From assembly GCF_021044935.1 (NCBI RefSeq), contig NZ_JAJNMP010000004.1, positions 372,001 to 436,000 on the forward strand: DNA of 64,000 nucleotides. Reading direction: 5' to 3'. The stretch is from Agromyces cavernae (GTDB taxonomy: Bacteria; Actinomycetota; Actinomycetes; Actinomycetales; Microbacteriaceae). Of this stretch, positions 36,235 to 45,630 are shown piece after piece. A program made the position numbers and the translations under genes. The notes beneath the pieces were generated by a model. That model worked only from the letters and a program-made list of their open reading frames with translations, had not been told where the DNA came from and did no database searches. Numbering within the stretch: the stretch's first letter is position 1; every line of letters starts with the position of its first letter.

Positions 36235-38583
36235 TCATCCGATGAAGTTCATCCCCTGCCATGCGGCGCCGATCTGCCGTGCCGCCTTCCACCCACCGCG
36301 GCCGTCGCCGCCGTGGAGCATCAGGCGACCGTCGGCCGTGCGGCCCACCAGGTCGGGGTTGCCGTCACCGTCGAAGTCTCCGGGTGTCATCACCCAGGTC
36401 ATCGCCTGCCAGGAGTTCCCGACGATCAGCGCACTCGAGAACCCGCCGTTCCCGGTACCGCGATAGAGACGGAGGCCACCGGTCGCATCGACGGCGAGGA
36501 TGTCGGCGCGGTGATCGCCGTCGACATCTCCCGGGGTGAGGATCCAGCGCATCGTCTGCCAGTTGGCGCCGACGAGCGCCTTCGAGGGCAACTGGCCGCG
36601 ACCGTCGCCCCGGTAGATCCAGAGCTCTCCCGCGGCGTTGCGCGCCAGCAGGTCGAGATTGCCGTCGCCGGTGAAGTCCGAGCCGCCGGCGATCGCGGTG
36701 AATCCGCTCCAACCCGCACCGATCTGCACTCGGGTGCCGAACCCGCCGGCCCCGTTCGCAGGATAGCGCCAGAGGATACCCCCGCCGTCGCGTACGAACA
36801 CGTCCCGTCGACCGTTGCGGTCGAGGTCGCCGGCACCCGCGATGGCCGTGACACCGCCCCAGCCCGTCGCCGCCGTGCGTCGCGCACTCCAGCCGCCTGC
36901 GCCGTCGGTGGGATAGAGCCACAGCGTGCCGTCGCCTGACCGGGCGAGCACGTCGGATGGCCCGTCGTTCGTGAGGTCGCCCATTCCTCCGAGCGGGGTG
37001 AACGGCGCGGTCGCGACATCCCCCGGACCGGCGAGCATCGCGAACCCGCCCCAACCGGTGCCCACGAGGCGTTTCGCCTTCCACCCTCCGAGCCCGTTCC
37101 CCGGATACAGCCAGAGCCGACCGGCCGAGTCGCGTGCGAGCACGTCGTCGGCATCGTCCCCGTCGAAGTCGCCCGGCGTGACGATCGCGTTCATGCCCGA
37201 CCATCCGGCACCGACGACGCGCATGTCCGCCCAGCCCGTCCGCCCATCGCCACGATAGAGCCGCAAGTCGCCGTTCCCCGTGCGGGCGAGCAGGTCGGTT
37301 CGCCCGTCCCGGTCGAAGTCGATGGCGCCGACGAGCGCGGTCATCCCGCCCCAGCCGATGCCCACGCGCTTCGCAGGCGCGAACTGCCCGGTGCCGTTGC
37401 CCGCGAAGAACTGCAGGTCGCCCCGGGCGTCGCGGATGAAGAAGTCGGGAGTGCCGTCGGAGTTGAAGTCGCCGGCGCTCACCAGGGCCGTGGCCGACCC
37501 GTGACCGTTTCCCAGATGCACGCGGGCCGCGAACCGGCCGAGGCCGTTGGTCGGATAGATCCACAGCGCGCCACCCGAGTCGACGGCGAGCACGTCGCGG
37601 TGGCCGTCACCGGTCAGATCTCCCGCCCCGGTCACGTGGCGCATCCCTCCCCAGCCGACCCCGACCCGCACTCGCCCGCCCCACGTGCCCGAGCCCGTCC
37701 CGGGATAGACCCAGAGGTTGCCCGCCCCGTCTCTCGCGTACACGAGCGGGATGGAACCGGTGCGGACATCGACCTGCGCCGGCACGCTCGGGGACCCGAA
37801 CCAGTCGGTGAACATGCGCCAGAAGTTGCGGTTGCCGTAGCTCGAGCACGCGTCGCCGGTGCCGTAGAGGTTCGCGAGTGCGGCCGCGTTCGGACGGTAG
37901 GGCGTGTAGAGGTAGAGGCCGGCGGTCGCTTGGTTCTGGATGTACACCTGCGACGAGCCGCAGCCGGCGTTGGGATGCCACAGGATGGTGTTCGTCCGTC
38001 CGGCCTGGTAGGCGCGGCCCGCGGGTCGGGCCCGGTACTTCTTGAACTGCCACGAGGCCTGGTACACCTGATTGAAGAAACCGTAGTAGGCGGTGTCGCA
38101 GGCGGCCGTGTCGGGACACCCGTACCCGGTCGCAGAGCGGTACTGGCGGGCCGATGGCCAGGTGTCGCTGACGAGTCCCTGCTCCTTCTCGAGCAGCACG
38201 ATCAACGCACGCGGATTGATGCCGCAGGCGCGCGCGACCTTGTAGATGATCTGCGCCGCGCGCTCGTTCGCAACGCCGGCGTACGCCGCGCATCCTTCGC
38301 TGCGGGCGGGCTGCGACGTCGTCGTCTGCCGGTAGTCCTTCAGGCAGACGTACCCGGCGCGGCAGGTCGGCACGCGCGCATTGAGGAACGACTGGATCTG
38401 CGCGACCGACATCGTGCTGCTGTCGTAGAACACGGCGTCGCTGATGATCATGCCGGGGTTGAAATCGCGTCCGTCGGCCGCCGTCGCGGCCGGCGACGGT
38501 GCGGCGACCGTGCTGAGACCGACGCCCCCGACGATGAGCAGCGCAGCCAGCACCGCCCCGAACAGTCTCCACGCGCCGTTCAT
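36235..38583 (-). CDS. Secreted FG-GAP/VCBS-repeat protein with Cys-rich KEQ module
   Basis: A 782-residue exported protein. The signal peptide (about 1-36) is followed by the same Cys-rich module as in the two CWB2 proteins at 5282 and 7261 (about 47-263: VAQIQSFLNARVPTC, CLKDYR, KEQ at 133-135, GCPDTAACDTAYYGFFNQVY, CSSYGNRNFWRMFTDWFG). Residues about 275-782 form FG-GAP-like repeats with nine Asp-rich turns such as DFDRDGRTDLLAR and DFDGDGNPDLVGR, a probable calcium-binding beta-propeller. It is likely a surface adhesin or glycan-binding protein. The ATG at 38581-38583 has only a GGGGG upstream. Confidence 0.85.
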   Translation of the reverse strand: MNGAWRLFGAVLAALLIVGGVGLSTVAAPSPAATAADGRDFNPGMIISDAVFYDSSTMSVAQIQSFLNARVPTCRAGYVCLKDYRQTTTSQPARSEGCAAYAGVANERAAQIIYKVARACGINPRALIVLLEKEQGLVSDTWPSARQYRSATGYGCPDTAACDTAYYGFFNQVYQASWQFKKYRARPAGRAYQAGRTNTILWHPNAGCGSSQVYIQNQATAGLYLYTPYRPNAAALANLYGTGDACSSYGNRNFWRMFTDWFGSPSVPAQVDVRTGSIPLVYARDGAGNLWVYPGTGSGTWGGRVRVGVGWGGMRHVTGAGDLTGDGHRDVLAVDSGGALWIYPTNGLGRFAARVHLGNGHGSATALVSAGDFNSDGTPDFFIRDARGDLQFFAGNGTGQFAPAKRVGIGWGGMTALVGAIDFDRDGRTDLLARTGNGDLRLYRGDGRTGWADMRVVGAGWSGMNAIVTPGDFDGDDADDVLARDSAGRLWLYPGNGLGGWKAKRLVGTGWGGFAMLAGPGDVATAPFTPLGGMGDLTNDGPSDVLARSGDGTLWLYPTDGAGGWSARRTAATGWGGVTAIAGAGDLDRNGRRDVFVRDGGGILWRYPANGAGGFGTRVQIGAGWSGFTAIAGGSDFTGDGNLDLLARNAAGELWIYRGDGRGQLPSKALVGANWQTMRWILTPGDVDGDHRADILAVDATGGLRLYRGTGNGGFSSALIVGNSWQAMTWVMTPGDFDGDGNPDLVGRTADGRLMLHGGDGRGGWKAARQIGAAWQGMNFIG

Positions 38584-38740
38584 GCCGAACCCCCGAACCG
38601 ATGCGCCCTCGGCCGGCGCAACGGCACCATGGTAAGAGCAATCGGGCGCGGCGGCAGTCGTTCGCACCGCGCGCCGCCGGATCATCGTCCGCGGATCACG
38701 CCCTCCGCCATCGGTCGGGCCGCCCCCGAGAACCGCCCGC

Positions 38741-39568
38741 TCAGCTGGGCGTGCCCCCCGCGATCAGGCGTCGGTAGGCGACCCTGCGCAGCCGCTCGGG
38801 AACGAACCGATACACGCCGCGCACGGTCACGTTGCGCAAGTACTCCCACCGGGTGGTGAATCGGATGCCCCGCAGCGCGCGCTGCAGCGCGAGCTCGCTG
38901 CGCCACTGCGCGCGCCCGCCGCGGCGGGCGTACGCGCCGGCGCCGACGCGGTACATCACGAGCGGGTCGGGGATGTTCTCGACGGATGCCCCGGCGTCGA
39001 TCATCCTCGCGAACAGCCAGTAGTCCTCCATGAGCCCGAGGGGCTGGTACCCGCCGGCCCGCGCGACGGCGGACTTGCGGTACATCACCGTGGGGTGACT
39101 GAACGGATCGTGGAACCTCGCGTAGCGCGCGATCTCGTCGTGTCCGGTGCGGGGCGTTCTGCGCCCGACGATCGCCCCGCCGTCGTCGAGGAACTCGAAC
39201 ATGCCGGTACCCACGAGGTCGACGCCGGCGTCGATGACGGGCAGTTGCCTCGCGAACCGATCGGGCAGCGAGATGTCATCGGCGTCCATGCGCGCCACGA
39301 TCTCGTGCTCGACGAGCTCGAGCCCGATCGACAGCGCACGCGCGAGCCCGACGTTCTCATCGATGACGTGACGGGTGACGGGAACCGGGCTGGCCTCGAC
39401 GACGCGGTCGATCGCGGCGGCGAGGTCGTCGCCGACCGGTCCGTCCTGAACGAGCACGACCTGCGACGGCTTCAGCGATTGTTCGTCGACGCTCGACGAG
39501 AACGCCTTGGTGAAGTGTGCGGCATCGTCGCCGCGGTAGACGGGCATCAGCAGCGCGAAGCCGCTCAC
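38741..39568 (-). CDS. GT2-family glycosyltransferase
   Basis: A 275-residue GT-A transferase: FALLMPVYRGDDAAHFTKAFSSSVDEQSLKPSQVVLVQDG, VGLARALSIGLELVEHEIVARMDADDISLPDRFARQ (DADD metal motif) and FSHPTVMYRKSAVARAGGYQ. This is the small WbbD/amylovoran-type subgroup that often transfers galactose or rhamnose. The GTG (39566-39568) overlaps the stop of the upstream GlfT1-like gene by four bases. No lipid anchor is visible. Confidence 0.84.
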   Translation of the reverse strand: MSGFALLMPVYRGDDAAHFTKAFSSSVDEQSLKPSQVVLVQDGPVGDDLAAAIDRVVEASPVPVTRHVIDENVGLARALSIGLELVEHEIVARMDADDISLPDRFARQLPVIDAGVDLVGTGMFEFLDDGGAIVGRRTPRTGHDEIARYARFHDPFSHPTVMYRKSAVARAGGYQPLGLMEDYWLFARMIDAGASVENIPDPLVMYRVGAGAYARRGGRAQWRSELALQRALRGIRFTTRWEYLRNVTVRGVYRFVPERLRRVAYRRLIAGGTPS

Positions 39569-40515
39569 GAGGGTTCCACCCGCTGCACGGCGTCGGATGC
39601 CCGGCCGAGACCGGCGAGCGCCATCGCGTTCGGCCGGGGTCGCGTGCGCGTGCCGTCGCGGTACCCGCGCTTCCACCCGTCGCGCAGCACGTCGCGCTCG
39701 TGCGATCGGGCCACCGCGCGCACCCACCGGCGCACGCTCGAGGCGCCGTACAACACCTTCTCACCCGCCGAGAGGCTCGACGAACGCCGGAACATCCAGA
39801 GCTTGTTGCGGACCTCGTAGTAGAACCGCGGGCCCGGGTCGGCATCAGTCGACCCGAGCACCTTGGTCTTGTGCACGACCACCGAAGCGGGCACGTGGAT
39901 GCCCCGACGCCCCCGGAGGACCCGCGTCGAGTATTCGAAGTCGTCGTTCCAGATGAAGTAGTCGGCGATGGGCAGGCCGATCTCGCGGACGACGTCGGCG
40001 CGGACGAGCATCGAGACGAACGAGGTGCTGCGGATCGCGATGCCGCCATGGCGGGCCGCGGCGATGCGCTCGTCGCGCGAGACGAACGGCTTCTGGCGGG
40101 GCGTGTTCATGGGGTGCTCGGTGCCGTCGTGCCAGACGACCCTCGAGCCCGCTACGACGGCCTCGGTGCCCGCGACCGCTGCGAGCAGTTCGGCGAGCGC
40201 ACCCTCGGTGGGCACGGTGTCGTCGTCCATGAGCCACAGCCAGTCGGGATCGTGGTCGGCGAGCGCCACGGCCATGCCCGTGGCGAAGCCGCCGGCACCG
40301 CCGGTGTTGCGCGGCAGCGAGACGAGGTCCACGAGGTCGCCCGCGGCGCGCGCGACCTCGGCCGAGCCGTCGGTCGAGGCGTTGTCGACGACGACGACCC
40401 GCGCGAGCGGGGTGCGCTGGGCAGCGAGAGACGCGAGCACCTCGGCGAGCAGCTCGGCGCGATTGTAGGCGACGACGACCGCGACGACGCGCGCTGGCTC
40501 AGGTGACGGACTCAT
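39565..40515 (-). CDS. GlfT1/rhamnosyltransferase-like GT2 glycosyltransferase
   Basis: A 316-residue GT-A transferase. VVAVVVAYNRAELLAEVLASL, VVVDNASTDGS, LPRNTGGAGGFATGM, the metal-binding WLMDDDTVP and WNDDFEYSTRVL recall mycobacterial GlfT1, which adds the first galactofuranose residues to the linker, and related rhamnosyltransferases. Paired with GlfT2-like (3307), Glf and GalE in the same window, a galactan-priming role is plausible. Its ATG is followed by a Pro-rich stretch; its stop is coupled to the next GT2. Divergent from the GT4 gene at 40662. Confidence 0.82.
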   Translation of the reverse strand: MSPSPEPARVVAVVVAYNRAELLAEVLASLAAQRTPLARVVVVDNASTDGSAEVARAAGDLVDLVSLPRNTGGAGGFATGMAVALADHDPDWLWLMDDDTVPTEGALAELLAAVAGTEAVVAGSRVVWHDGTEHPMNTPRQKPFVSRDERIAAARHGGIAIRSTSFVSMLVRADVVREIGLPIADYFIWNDDFEYSTRVLRGRRGIHVPASVVVHKTKVLGSTDADPGPRFYYEVRNKLWMFRRSSSLSAGEKVLYGASSVRRWVRAVARSHERDVLRDGWKRGYRDGTRTRPRPNAMALAGLGRASDAVQRVEPS

Positions 40516-40661
40516 TCACTCTCGCAGAAGGTGGGAAGGCTCTCCCCTATCTTGCCCTGTCCTCGCGGGCCGACTCTCCACAGGGCACCGCACTCAGGGG
40601 TTTCACCGATGATCGGGCGGCTAGATTGGGACACCGACACCACGACACTCGAAGGAGGGGC

Positions 40662-41798
40662 ATGCCCACGACGCTTCGCATGGTCGTCGACCAGGTCGTC
40701 GCCCCGGCGCCCGGACCGCTCGGCCGGTACACCGAGGCGCTGACCGAGGCCCTCATCGCGACCGCACCCCGCGGCTGCGACGTCGAGGGCATCGTCTCGT
40801 CCTCCCCGCCCACCGACTACGACGCCGTGCTCGCCCGGTTCCCCGGGCTCGCGGGCCTCTACAAGACGAGCCTCGCGCGGCGCGAGCTCGCGGCGGCCTG
40901 GCAGTTCGGGCTCACGACTTCGCCCGGCGGCGGCATGATCCATGCGCCGGGTCTCTTCGCGCCGTTGCGGCGACACGACCGCGAGGCCGGCCTCGACCAG
41001 ACCGTCGTCACGGTGCACGACCTGCTCGCGTGGACCCACCCCGAGTCGCTCACCTCCGCGACGGTGGCCTGGCACAAGGGAATGATGAAGCGCGCCCGCA
41101 AGCACGCCGATGCCGTCGTGGTGCCCACGCACGCGCTCGCCGAGCGCCTCGCGATGGTCGCCGACTTCGGCGACCGCGTGCGGGTCATCGGCACCGCGCC
41201 GCGTCCCGGGCTGAAACTGCAGGCCGACGCCGCCGCACGCGTGCAGGCGCTGCGCCTGCCCAAGGACTACCTCGTCACGGTCGGGTCGCTCGAGCCCCGC
41301 AACGGCGTCGTAGACCTGCTCGAGGCGCTCGGCCGCCCAGGGGTGCCCGATATCCCGCTCGTGGTCCTCGGCCCCGAGACGTGGGGCGAGCTCCATCTCG
41401 CCGCGGTCGCCGAAGAGGCCGGCGTCGCGCCGAGCCGGGTCAAGGCGATCGAAGCGGGCGACCCCGGCGGGCTCGCGGCCGTGCTCGCGGGCGCCACCGC
41501 GTTCGTCGCACCGAGCCATGAAGAGGGTTCGGGCACCTCGCTGATCGAGGCGTTCAGTCTCGGTGTCCCCGTGATCCACTCCGACACCCCCGCGTACCTC
41601 GAGGTGTCGGGCGACGCCGGCATGAGCGTTCCCGTCGGCACCGGCGGGTACACCGATCGCCTCGCCGCGGCCGTCACGACCGTCGTCGAGCACAGCGACC
41701 TCGCCGACCGCATGTCGGTGGCCGGAACCGACCGTGCCCGCGCGTTCAGCTGGCGCGATTCCGCCGAGCGCGTCTGGCAGCTGCACGCCGACCTCTGA
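40662..41798 (+). CDS. GT4-family glycosyltransferase
   Basis: A 378-residue GT-B transferase. The acceptor half has VVTVHDLLAWTHPESLT (a mannosyltransferase-like motif), and the donor half has LVTVGSLEPRNGVVDLLEAL and the EX7E segment SHEEGSGTSLIEAFSLGVPVIHSDTPA. The ATG at 40662 follows a strong GGAGG, so this gene, unlike many neighbours, uses a conventional leader; a TAGATT at 40622-40627 could be its -10. It ends just before an inverted-repeat element. Confidence 0.87.
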   Translation: MPTTLRMVVDQVVAPAPGPLGRYTEALTEALIATAPRGCDVEGIVSSSPPTDYDAVLARFPGLAGLYKTSLARRELAAAWQFGLTTSPGGGMIHAPGLFAPLRRHDREAGLDQTVVTVHDLLAWTHPESLTSATVAWHKGMMKRARKHADAVVVPTHALAERLAMVADFGDRVRVIGTAPRPGLKLQADAAARVQALRLPKDYLVTVGSLEPRNGVVDLLEALGRPGVPDIPLVVLGPETWGELHLAAVAEEAGVAPSRVKAIEAGDPGGLAAVLAGATAFVAPSHEEGSGTSLIEAFSLGVPVIHSDTPAYLEVSGDAGMSVPVGTGGYTDRLAAAVTTVVEHSDLADRMSVAGTDRARAFSWRDSAERVWQLHADL

Positions 41799-41803
41799 GC
41801 TTT

Positions 41804-41879
41804 CGTCGGTCGAGTAGCGCGTATCGAGGCCGTCGCATGTGGTCTCGATACGCTCGCTGCGCTCGCTACTCGACCGACG
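41804..41879. repeat. Dispersed palindromic element, copy A
   Basis: Imperfect inverted repeat between convergent genes: a 16-bp outer arm (41804-41819 with 41864-41879) and an inner 8-bp arm (41820-41827 with 41845-41852), the right arm interrupted by 11 nt. It carries the GTCGAGTAG...GTATCGA...TCGATAC...CTACTCGAC pattern also seen at 56470-56555 and may double as a terminator. Confidence 0.8.
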
Positions 41880-41882
41880 CCG

Positions 41883-43253
41883 TTACTCGGCCGGTTCCTC
41901 GGTCGCGGGCGGCGCGAGGGCCGTGTCGATGAGGGACCGGACGTACTCCCAGTCGGGATCCATGGGGTCGACGCCGTTGTCGGGCACGAGCTCGACGTGC
42001 GTCATCGGCAGGTCCTTCGTCTTCATCGCGAGGTTCGCGAAGTAGCCGAGCATCGACTGCGGGACGTCGGTCTTCACGGTGTCGGCGCCGGCGCTCGCGA
42101 CCTCCTGGAACTTGCCGAGCACGTTCGTCGGCGTGAACTGGGTCAGGATCGCCTCCTGCAACACGCGCTGGCGGGCCATCCGTTCATAATCGCCGCCGGC
42201 GACGCCGTAGCGGGCACGGCCGTACCAGAGGGCGTGGTAGCCGTTCAGGTGCTGCTGACCGGGTTCGATCCATCCGTCGACGTTGTTGTTGTCTTCGTCG
42301 CCGCCGATCGGGATGCGGGTCTCGACATTGATCTCGACGCCGCCGAGCGCGTTGATGAGCTGCTCGAAGCCCTGCATGTCGATGAGCACGTAGTACTGGA
42401 TCGTCAGCCCGGTGATGCCCTCTGCCGCGTCGCGTACGCCCTCGATGCCGGGCTCGGAGCCCTCGCCGACGGCGTTCGGGTACATCTCGGGGCTCTTGAG
42501 CTCGACCTCGGTGTAGATCGAGTTCAGCAGGCACACGTCGACGTTGCAGCCGTCGATGGCCCCGTAGCCCTCGGGGTAGACGGCGGCGAGCGGGGAGTCG
42601 GAGGGGAACGGAACGTACTCGAGGTCGCGCGGCAGGCCGATCGTGACCGCCTGGCCGGTGTCGGCGTCGATCGAGACGACCGAGATGCTGTCAGGCCGCA
42701 TGCCCTCGCGGTCGGGCCCCGAGTCGCCGCCGAGCAACAGGATGTTGTACCGCCCGTCGACGGGCGGCTCGGTGGGGCCGGCGATGAACACCGAGTTGAG
42801 GAATCCGCTCGCGGTCGTGGCCAGGTAGGCGCCGTACGCGGCCGAGCCCGACAGCACGACGAGCACGAGCGTCGTGAGCCCGGCGATCCACCCGCGGGCC
42901 GACGGCGCCGTCTTCACGATGCGCACGAGGCGCAGCGTGTCGAGGGTGAGGATGACCCAGACCACGGCGTAGAACGCGAGCAGCGCAGCGACGATCCAGA
43001 GCGTCCACGACATCGAGAGCACGGTGAGCAGTGCGGCGGGCCAGAGCAGCCACACCACGAGCGCGACGACGGCGAGCGTCCAGAGCACGAGCGTGGAGCC
43101 GAGCCCGAACCTTCCCAGCCGGCGACTGCCGGCCAGCACCTGCGGCGAACCGGGGATCAAGAAGTTGAGCACGACGAGCCACCACCCGCGACGGGTCATC
43201 AGTGACCGTGAGGCGACGTCGGGGTAGCGGATCGGGCTGGCGGCGAGGCTCAT
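41883..43253 (-). CDS. LytR-CpsA-Psr (LCP) family wall-polymer ligase
   Basis: A 456-residue membrane protein. Four hydrophobic helices in the first 150 residues are followed by an extracytoplasmic LCP domain: [99 protein letters not shown]. The conserved Arg and Asp residues that bind the pyrophosphate of lipid-linked substrates are visible. LCP enzymes attach teichoic acids, capsules or arabinogalactan to peptidoglycan, so this is a candidate for linking the locus's polymer. The ATG overlaps the purE stop (ATGA), an unusual coupling. Confidence 0.92.
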   Translation of the reverse strand: MSLAASPIRYPDVASRSLMTRRGWWLVVLNFLIPGSPQVLAGSRRLGRFGLGSTLVLWTLAVVALVVWLLWPAALLTVLSMSWTLWIVAALLAFYAVVWVILTLDTLRLVRIVKTAPSARGWIAGLTTLVLVVLSGSAAYGAYLATTASGFLNSVFIAGPTEPPVDGRYNILLLGGDSGPDREGMRPDSISVVSIDADTGQAVTIGLPRDLEYVPFPSDSPLAAVYPEGYGAIDGCNVDVCLLNSIYTEVELKSPEMYPNAVGEGSEPGIEGVRDAAEGITGLTIQYYVLIDMQGFEQLINALGGVEINVETRIPIGGDEDNNNVDGWIEPGQQHLNGYHALWYGRARYGVAGGDYERMARQRVLQEAILTQFTPTNVLGKFQEVASAGADTVKTDVPQSMLGYFANLAMKTKDLPMTHVELVPDNGVDPMDPDWEYVRSLIDTALAPPATEEPAE

Positions 43254-43756
43254 CGGGAGTGCTTCAGCCGTTCGTTCTTCTGCTCGACGAGGGCCGCGAG
43301 GTCGTCGGCGTAGGCGGCGAGCGCGTCGGTGAGCGACGCGTCGGCGGTGGCGAGGATCTTCACGGCGATGAGGCCGGCGTTCTTCGCGCCGCCGATCGAC
43401 ACGGTCGCGACGGGCACGCCCGCGGGCATCTGCACGATCGAGAGCAGCGAGTCGAGCCCGTCGAGGCGCGAGAGCGGCACGGGCACGCCCACGACCGGCA
43501 GGGTCGTGACCGATGCGAGCATTCCGGGGAGGTGGGCGGCGCCGCCGGCGCCGGCGATGATGACCTTGAGGCCGCGCGCGGACGCCTGCTTGCCGTAGGC
43601 GATCATCTTCTCCGGCGTGCGGTGCGCGGAGAGGACCTCGACCTCGTGGGCGACGCCGAACTCGTCGAGCAGGGCCGAGGCCTCGCTCATGACGTTCCAG
43701 TCGGAGTCGGAACCCATGACGACGCCGACGAGCGGGCTGGTGTTCGTCTCAGTCAC
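43250..43756 (-). CDS. purE: 5-(carboxyamino)imidazole ribonucleotide mutase
   Basis: A 168-residue class I PurE of the purine pathway, converting N5-CAIR to [52 protein letters not shown] and the [30 protein letters not shown] block are all characteristic. The GTG at 43754-43756 has TACACT (43764-43769) seven nt upstream and no ribosome site, suggesting a leaderless message separate from purK. Confidence 0.95.
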   Translation of the reverse strand: MTETNTSPLVGVVMGSDSDWNVMSEASALLDEFGVAHEVEVLSAHRTPEKMIAYGKQASARGLKVIIAGAGGAAHLPGMLASVTTLPVVGVPVPLSRLDGLDSLLSIVQMPAGVPVATVSIGGAKNAGLIAVKILATADASLTDALAAYADDLAALVEQKNERLKHSR

Positions 43757-43769
43757 TTGATCGAGTGTA
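43757..43769 (-). promoter_or_regulatory. Leaderless-type promoter of purE-LCP
   Basis: TACACT (43764-43769, minus strand) followed by seven nt and the purE GTG. If used, purE and the LCP gene would be transcribed from here independently of purK upstream. Confidence 0.45.
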
Positions 43770-43801
43770 CGGCCGGGCGCTGTGAGATCGCCGCAGCCCC
43801 G

Positions 43802-43830
43802 CCGGTCGACGAGCGCGAGCGCGTCTCGAT
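43802..43830. repeat. Degenerate half copy of the dispersed palindromic element
   Basis: CCGGTCGACGAGCGCGAGCG followed by TCTCGAT resembles one arm of the elements at 41804 and 56470, but the matching second arm is missing. It lies between the purE promoter and the purK stop. Confidence 0.4.
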
Positions 43831-43839
43831 TTCCGCGCG

Positions 43840-44988
43840 TCAGTCCTGGAAGAACGCCGCAGCAGCACGCGCCTCGTAGACGACCACGTCGAGATCGTCG
43901 CCGGTGGCCGTGACGTGGCCGATCTTGCGGCCGGGTCGCGGCGCCTTGCCGTAATTGTGCACCTTGACGGTCGGGTGCCCCGCCATCGCCTCGGCGTAGC
44001 GGTCGGTCAGCGCGCCCTCGGCGGGGCCGCCGAGCACGTTGACCATGACCGACCATTCGCCGTGGCTGCCCGTGCCGCCGAGCGGCAGGTCGAGCACGGC
44101 CCGCAGGTGCTGCTCGAACTGGCCGGTCGTCGACCCGTCCATCGACCAGTGCCCGCTGTTGTGGGGTCGCATGGCGAGCTCGTTGACGAGGATGCGGTCG
44201 TCGGTGGTCTCGAAGAGCTCGACCGCCAGCACCCCGGTGACGCCGAGCCCCTCGGCGATCGTGAGGGCCACGTCGGCTGCGACGTCGGCGAGCTTGCCCG
44301 CCGACCGCGGCGCCGGGGCGATGACCTCGCTGCACACGCCGCCGACCTGCAGCGTCTCGACGACGGGCCAGGCGGCGACCTCGCCGCTCGGCCGGCGGGC
44401 GACGAGCTGCGCGAGCTCGCGCCGGAAGTCGACGAGCTCCTCGACGAGCAGGGCTCCCGGCCGGCCGTCTTCGGCGATCGTCGCGAACCACTCGGCCACC
44501 TCTGCGGCGCTGCGCACCACTCGGACGCCCTTGCCGTCGTACCCGCCGCGCGGGGTCTTCACGACCGCCGCTCCGCCGTGACCGGAGATGAAGTCGTCGA
44601 GTTCGCCGAGGGTCTCGACCCTGGCCCAGTCGGGTACCGGCAGGCCGAGTTCGGACAGCCGTTCGCGCATGAGCAGCTTGTCTTGGGCGAATCGCAGGGC
44701 GTCGGGCCCCGGGTGCACCCGTACGCCGGCGTCGACGAGCGCTCGCAGCACGTCTTGAGGCACATGCTCGTGGTCGAACGTGATCACGTCGACCTGGCGT
44801 GCGAAGTCGAGCACGGTCGCCGTGTCGGTGTAGTCGCCGACACGGTCTGCAGCGAGGCCGGCCGACATCCCGTCTTGCTCGGCGAGCACCCGAAGATCGA
44901 CTCCGAGTTCGATCGCGGCGGGAATCATCATCCGCGCCAGCTGTCCGCCGCCGATCACACCGACCCGCACTCCATGCACCCCGTTCAC
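43840..44988 (-). CDS. purK: 5-(carboxyamino)imidazole ribonucleotide synthase
   Basis: A 382-residue ATP-grasp enzyme making N5-CAIR from AIR, bicarbonate and [44 protein letters not shown] (ATP loop), VLAVELFET, and [36 protein letters not shown] identify it. The GTG at 44986-44988 has no clear ribosome site; TAGACT at 45019-45024 on the minus strand gives a leader of about 25 nt containing a small GC palindrome. Divergent from the GtrA-like gene. Confidence 0.94.
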   Translation of the reverse strand: MNGVHGVRVGVIGGGQLARMMIPAAIELGVDLRVLAEQDGMSAGLAADRVGDYTDTATVLDFARQVDVITFDHEHVPQDVLRALVDAGVRVHPGPDALRFAQDKLLMRERLSELGLPVPDWARVETLGELDDFISGHGGAAVVKTPRGGYDGKGVRVVRSAAEVAEWFATIAEDGRPGALLVEELVDFRRELAQLVARRPSGEVAAWPVVETLQVGGVCSEVIAPAPRSAGKLADVAADVALTIAEGLGVTGVLAVELFETTDDRILVNELAMRPHNSGHWSMDGSTTGQFEQHLRAVLDLPLGGTGSHGEWSVMVNVLGGPAEGALTDRYAEAMAGHPTVKVHNYGKAPRPGRKIGHVTATGDDLDVVVYEARAAAAFFQD

Positions 44989-45042
44989 CGTCGTTCAGCG
45001 CCGGTACGGCGCCTGGTTCAGTCTAGTTCGGGCGACACGGCA

Positions 45043-45054
45043 TAGGATGTCCCG
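45043..45054 (+). promoter_or_regulatory. Leaderless-type promoter of the GtrA-like gene
   Basis: TAGGAT (45043-45048) followed by six nt and the GTG at 45055. It faces a minus-strand TAGACT for purK about 20 nt away, so the two promoters are divergent. Confidence 0.5.
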
Positions 45055-45630
45055 GTGTCGACGACCCTCGCGAGCATCGCCTCTCGACTGTGGAACGGCC
45101 TGCTCGCGTACGCCGTGAAGTTCGGCATCGTCGGGCTCATCGGCCTCGTCATCGACGTGACGCTCTTCAACCTGCTGCGACTCGGCGTCTTCGGCGACGA
45201 CAACTGGGCCCAGTCCGCGATCGGCGCCAAGGTCATCTCGACGAGCGTCGCGATCATCTTCAACTGGCTCGGGAACCGCTACTGGACTTTCCGCAAGCAT
45301 CGGCGTCGCAACTACCTCCGAGAGTTCGCCGAGTACGTCGTCGTGTCCCTCGGCGGCATGGCCATCGCGCTCATCTGCCTCTGGATCAGCCACCACCTCC
45401 TCGGCTACACGAGCCTCGTGGCCGACAACATCTCGACGAACGTCGTGGGACTCGCGCTGGGCACCGCATTCCGCTTCGTGCTGTACCGCTACTGGGTCTT
45501 CGGCCACCATCGCGCCGACGGGCTCTCGAACCTCGCACGCGTCGAAGAGGCGCAGCGCACGCTGTTCGAGGAGCCCGACGCCGCCCCTCACTCGGCGACG
45601 TCGACGCTCGGCAGGAACCACGGCGGGTAG
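45055..45630 (+). CDS. GtrA-like membrane protein
   Basis: A 191-residue protein with four transmembrane helices (VKFGIVGLIGLVIDVTLFNLL; VISTSVAIIFNWLGNRYWTF; VVVSLGGMAIALICLWI; NVVGLALGTAFRFVLYRYWVF). The FNWLGNRYWTFRK and FRFVLYRYWVF motifs are typical of GtrA, a family associated with moving polyprenyl-linked sugars across the membrane. The last 14 codons overlap the end of the convergent gene by 43 nt. The C-terminal tail is hydrophilic. Confidence 0.88.
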   Translation: MSTTLASIASRLWNGLLAYAVKFGIVGLIGLVIDVTLFNLLRLGVFGDDNWAQSAIGAKVISTSVAIIFNWLGNRYWTFRKHRRRNYLREFAEYVVVSLGGMAIALICLWISHHLLGYTSLVADNISTNVVGLALGTAFRFVLYRYWVFGHHRADGLSNLARVEEAQRTLFEEPDAAPHSATSTLGRNHGG

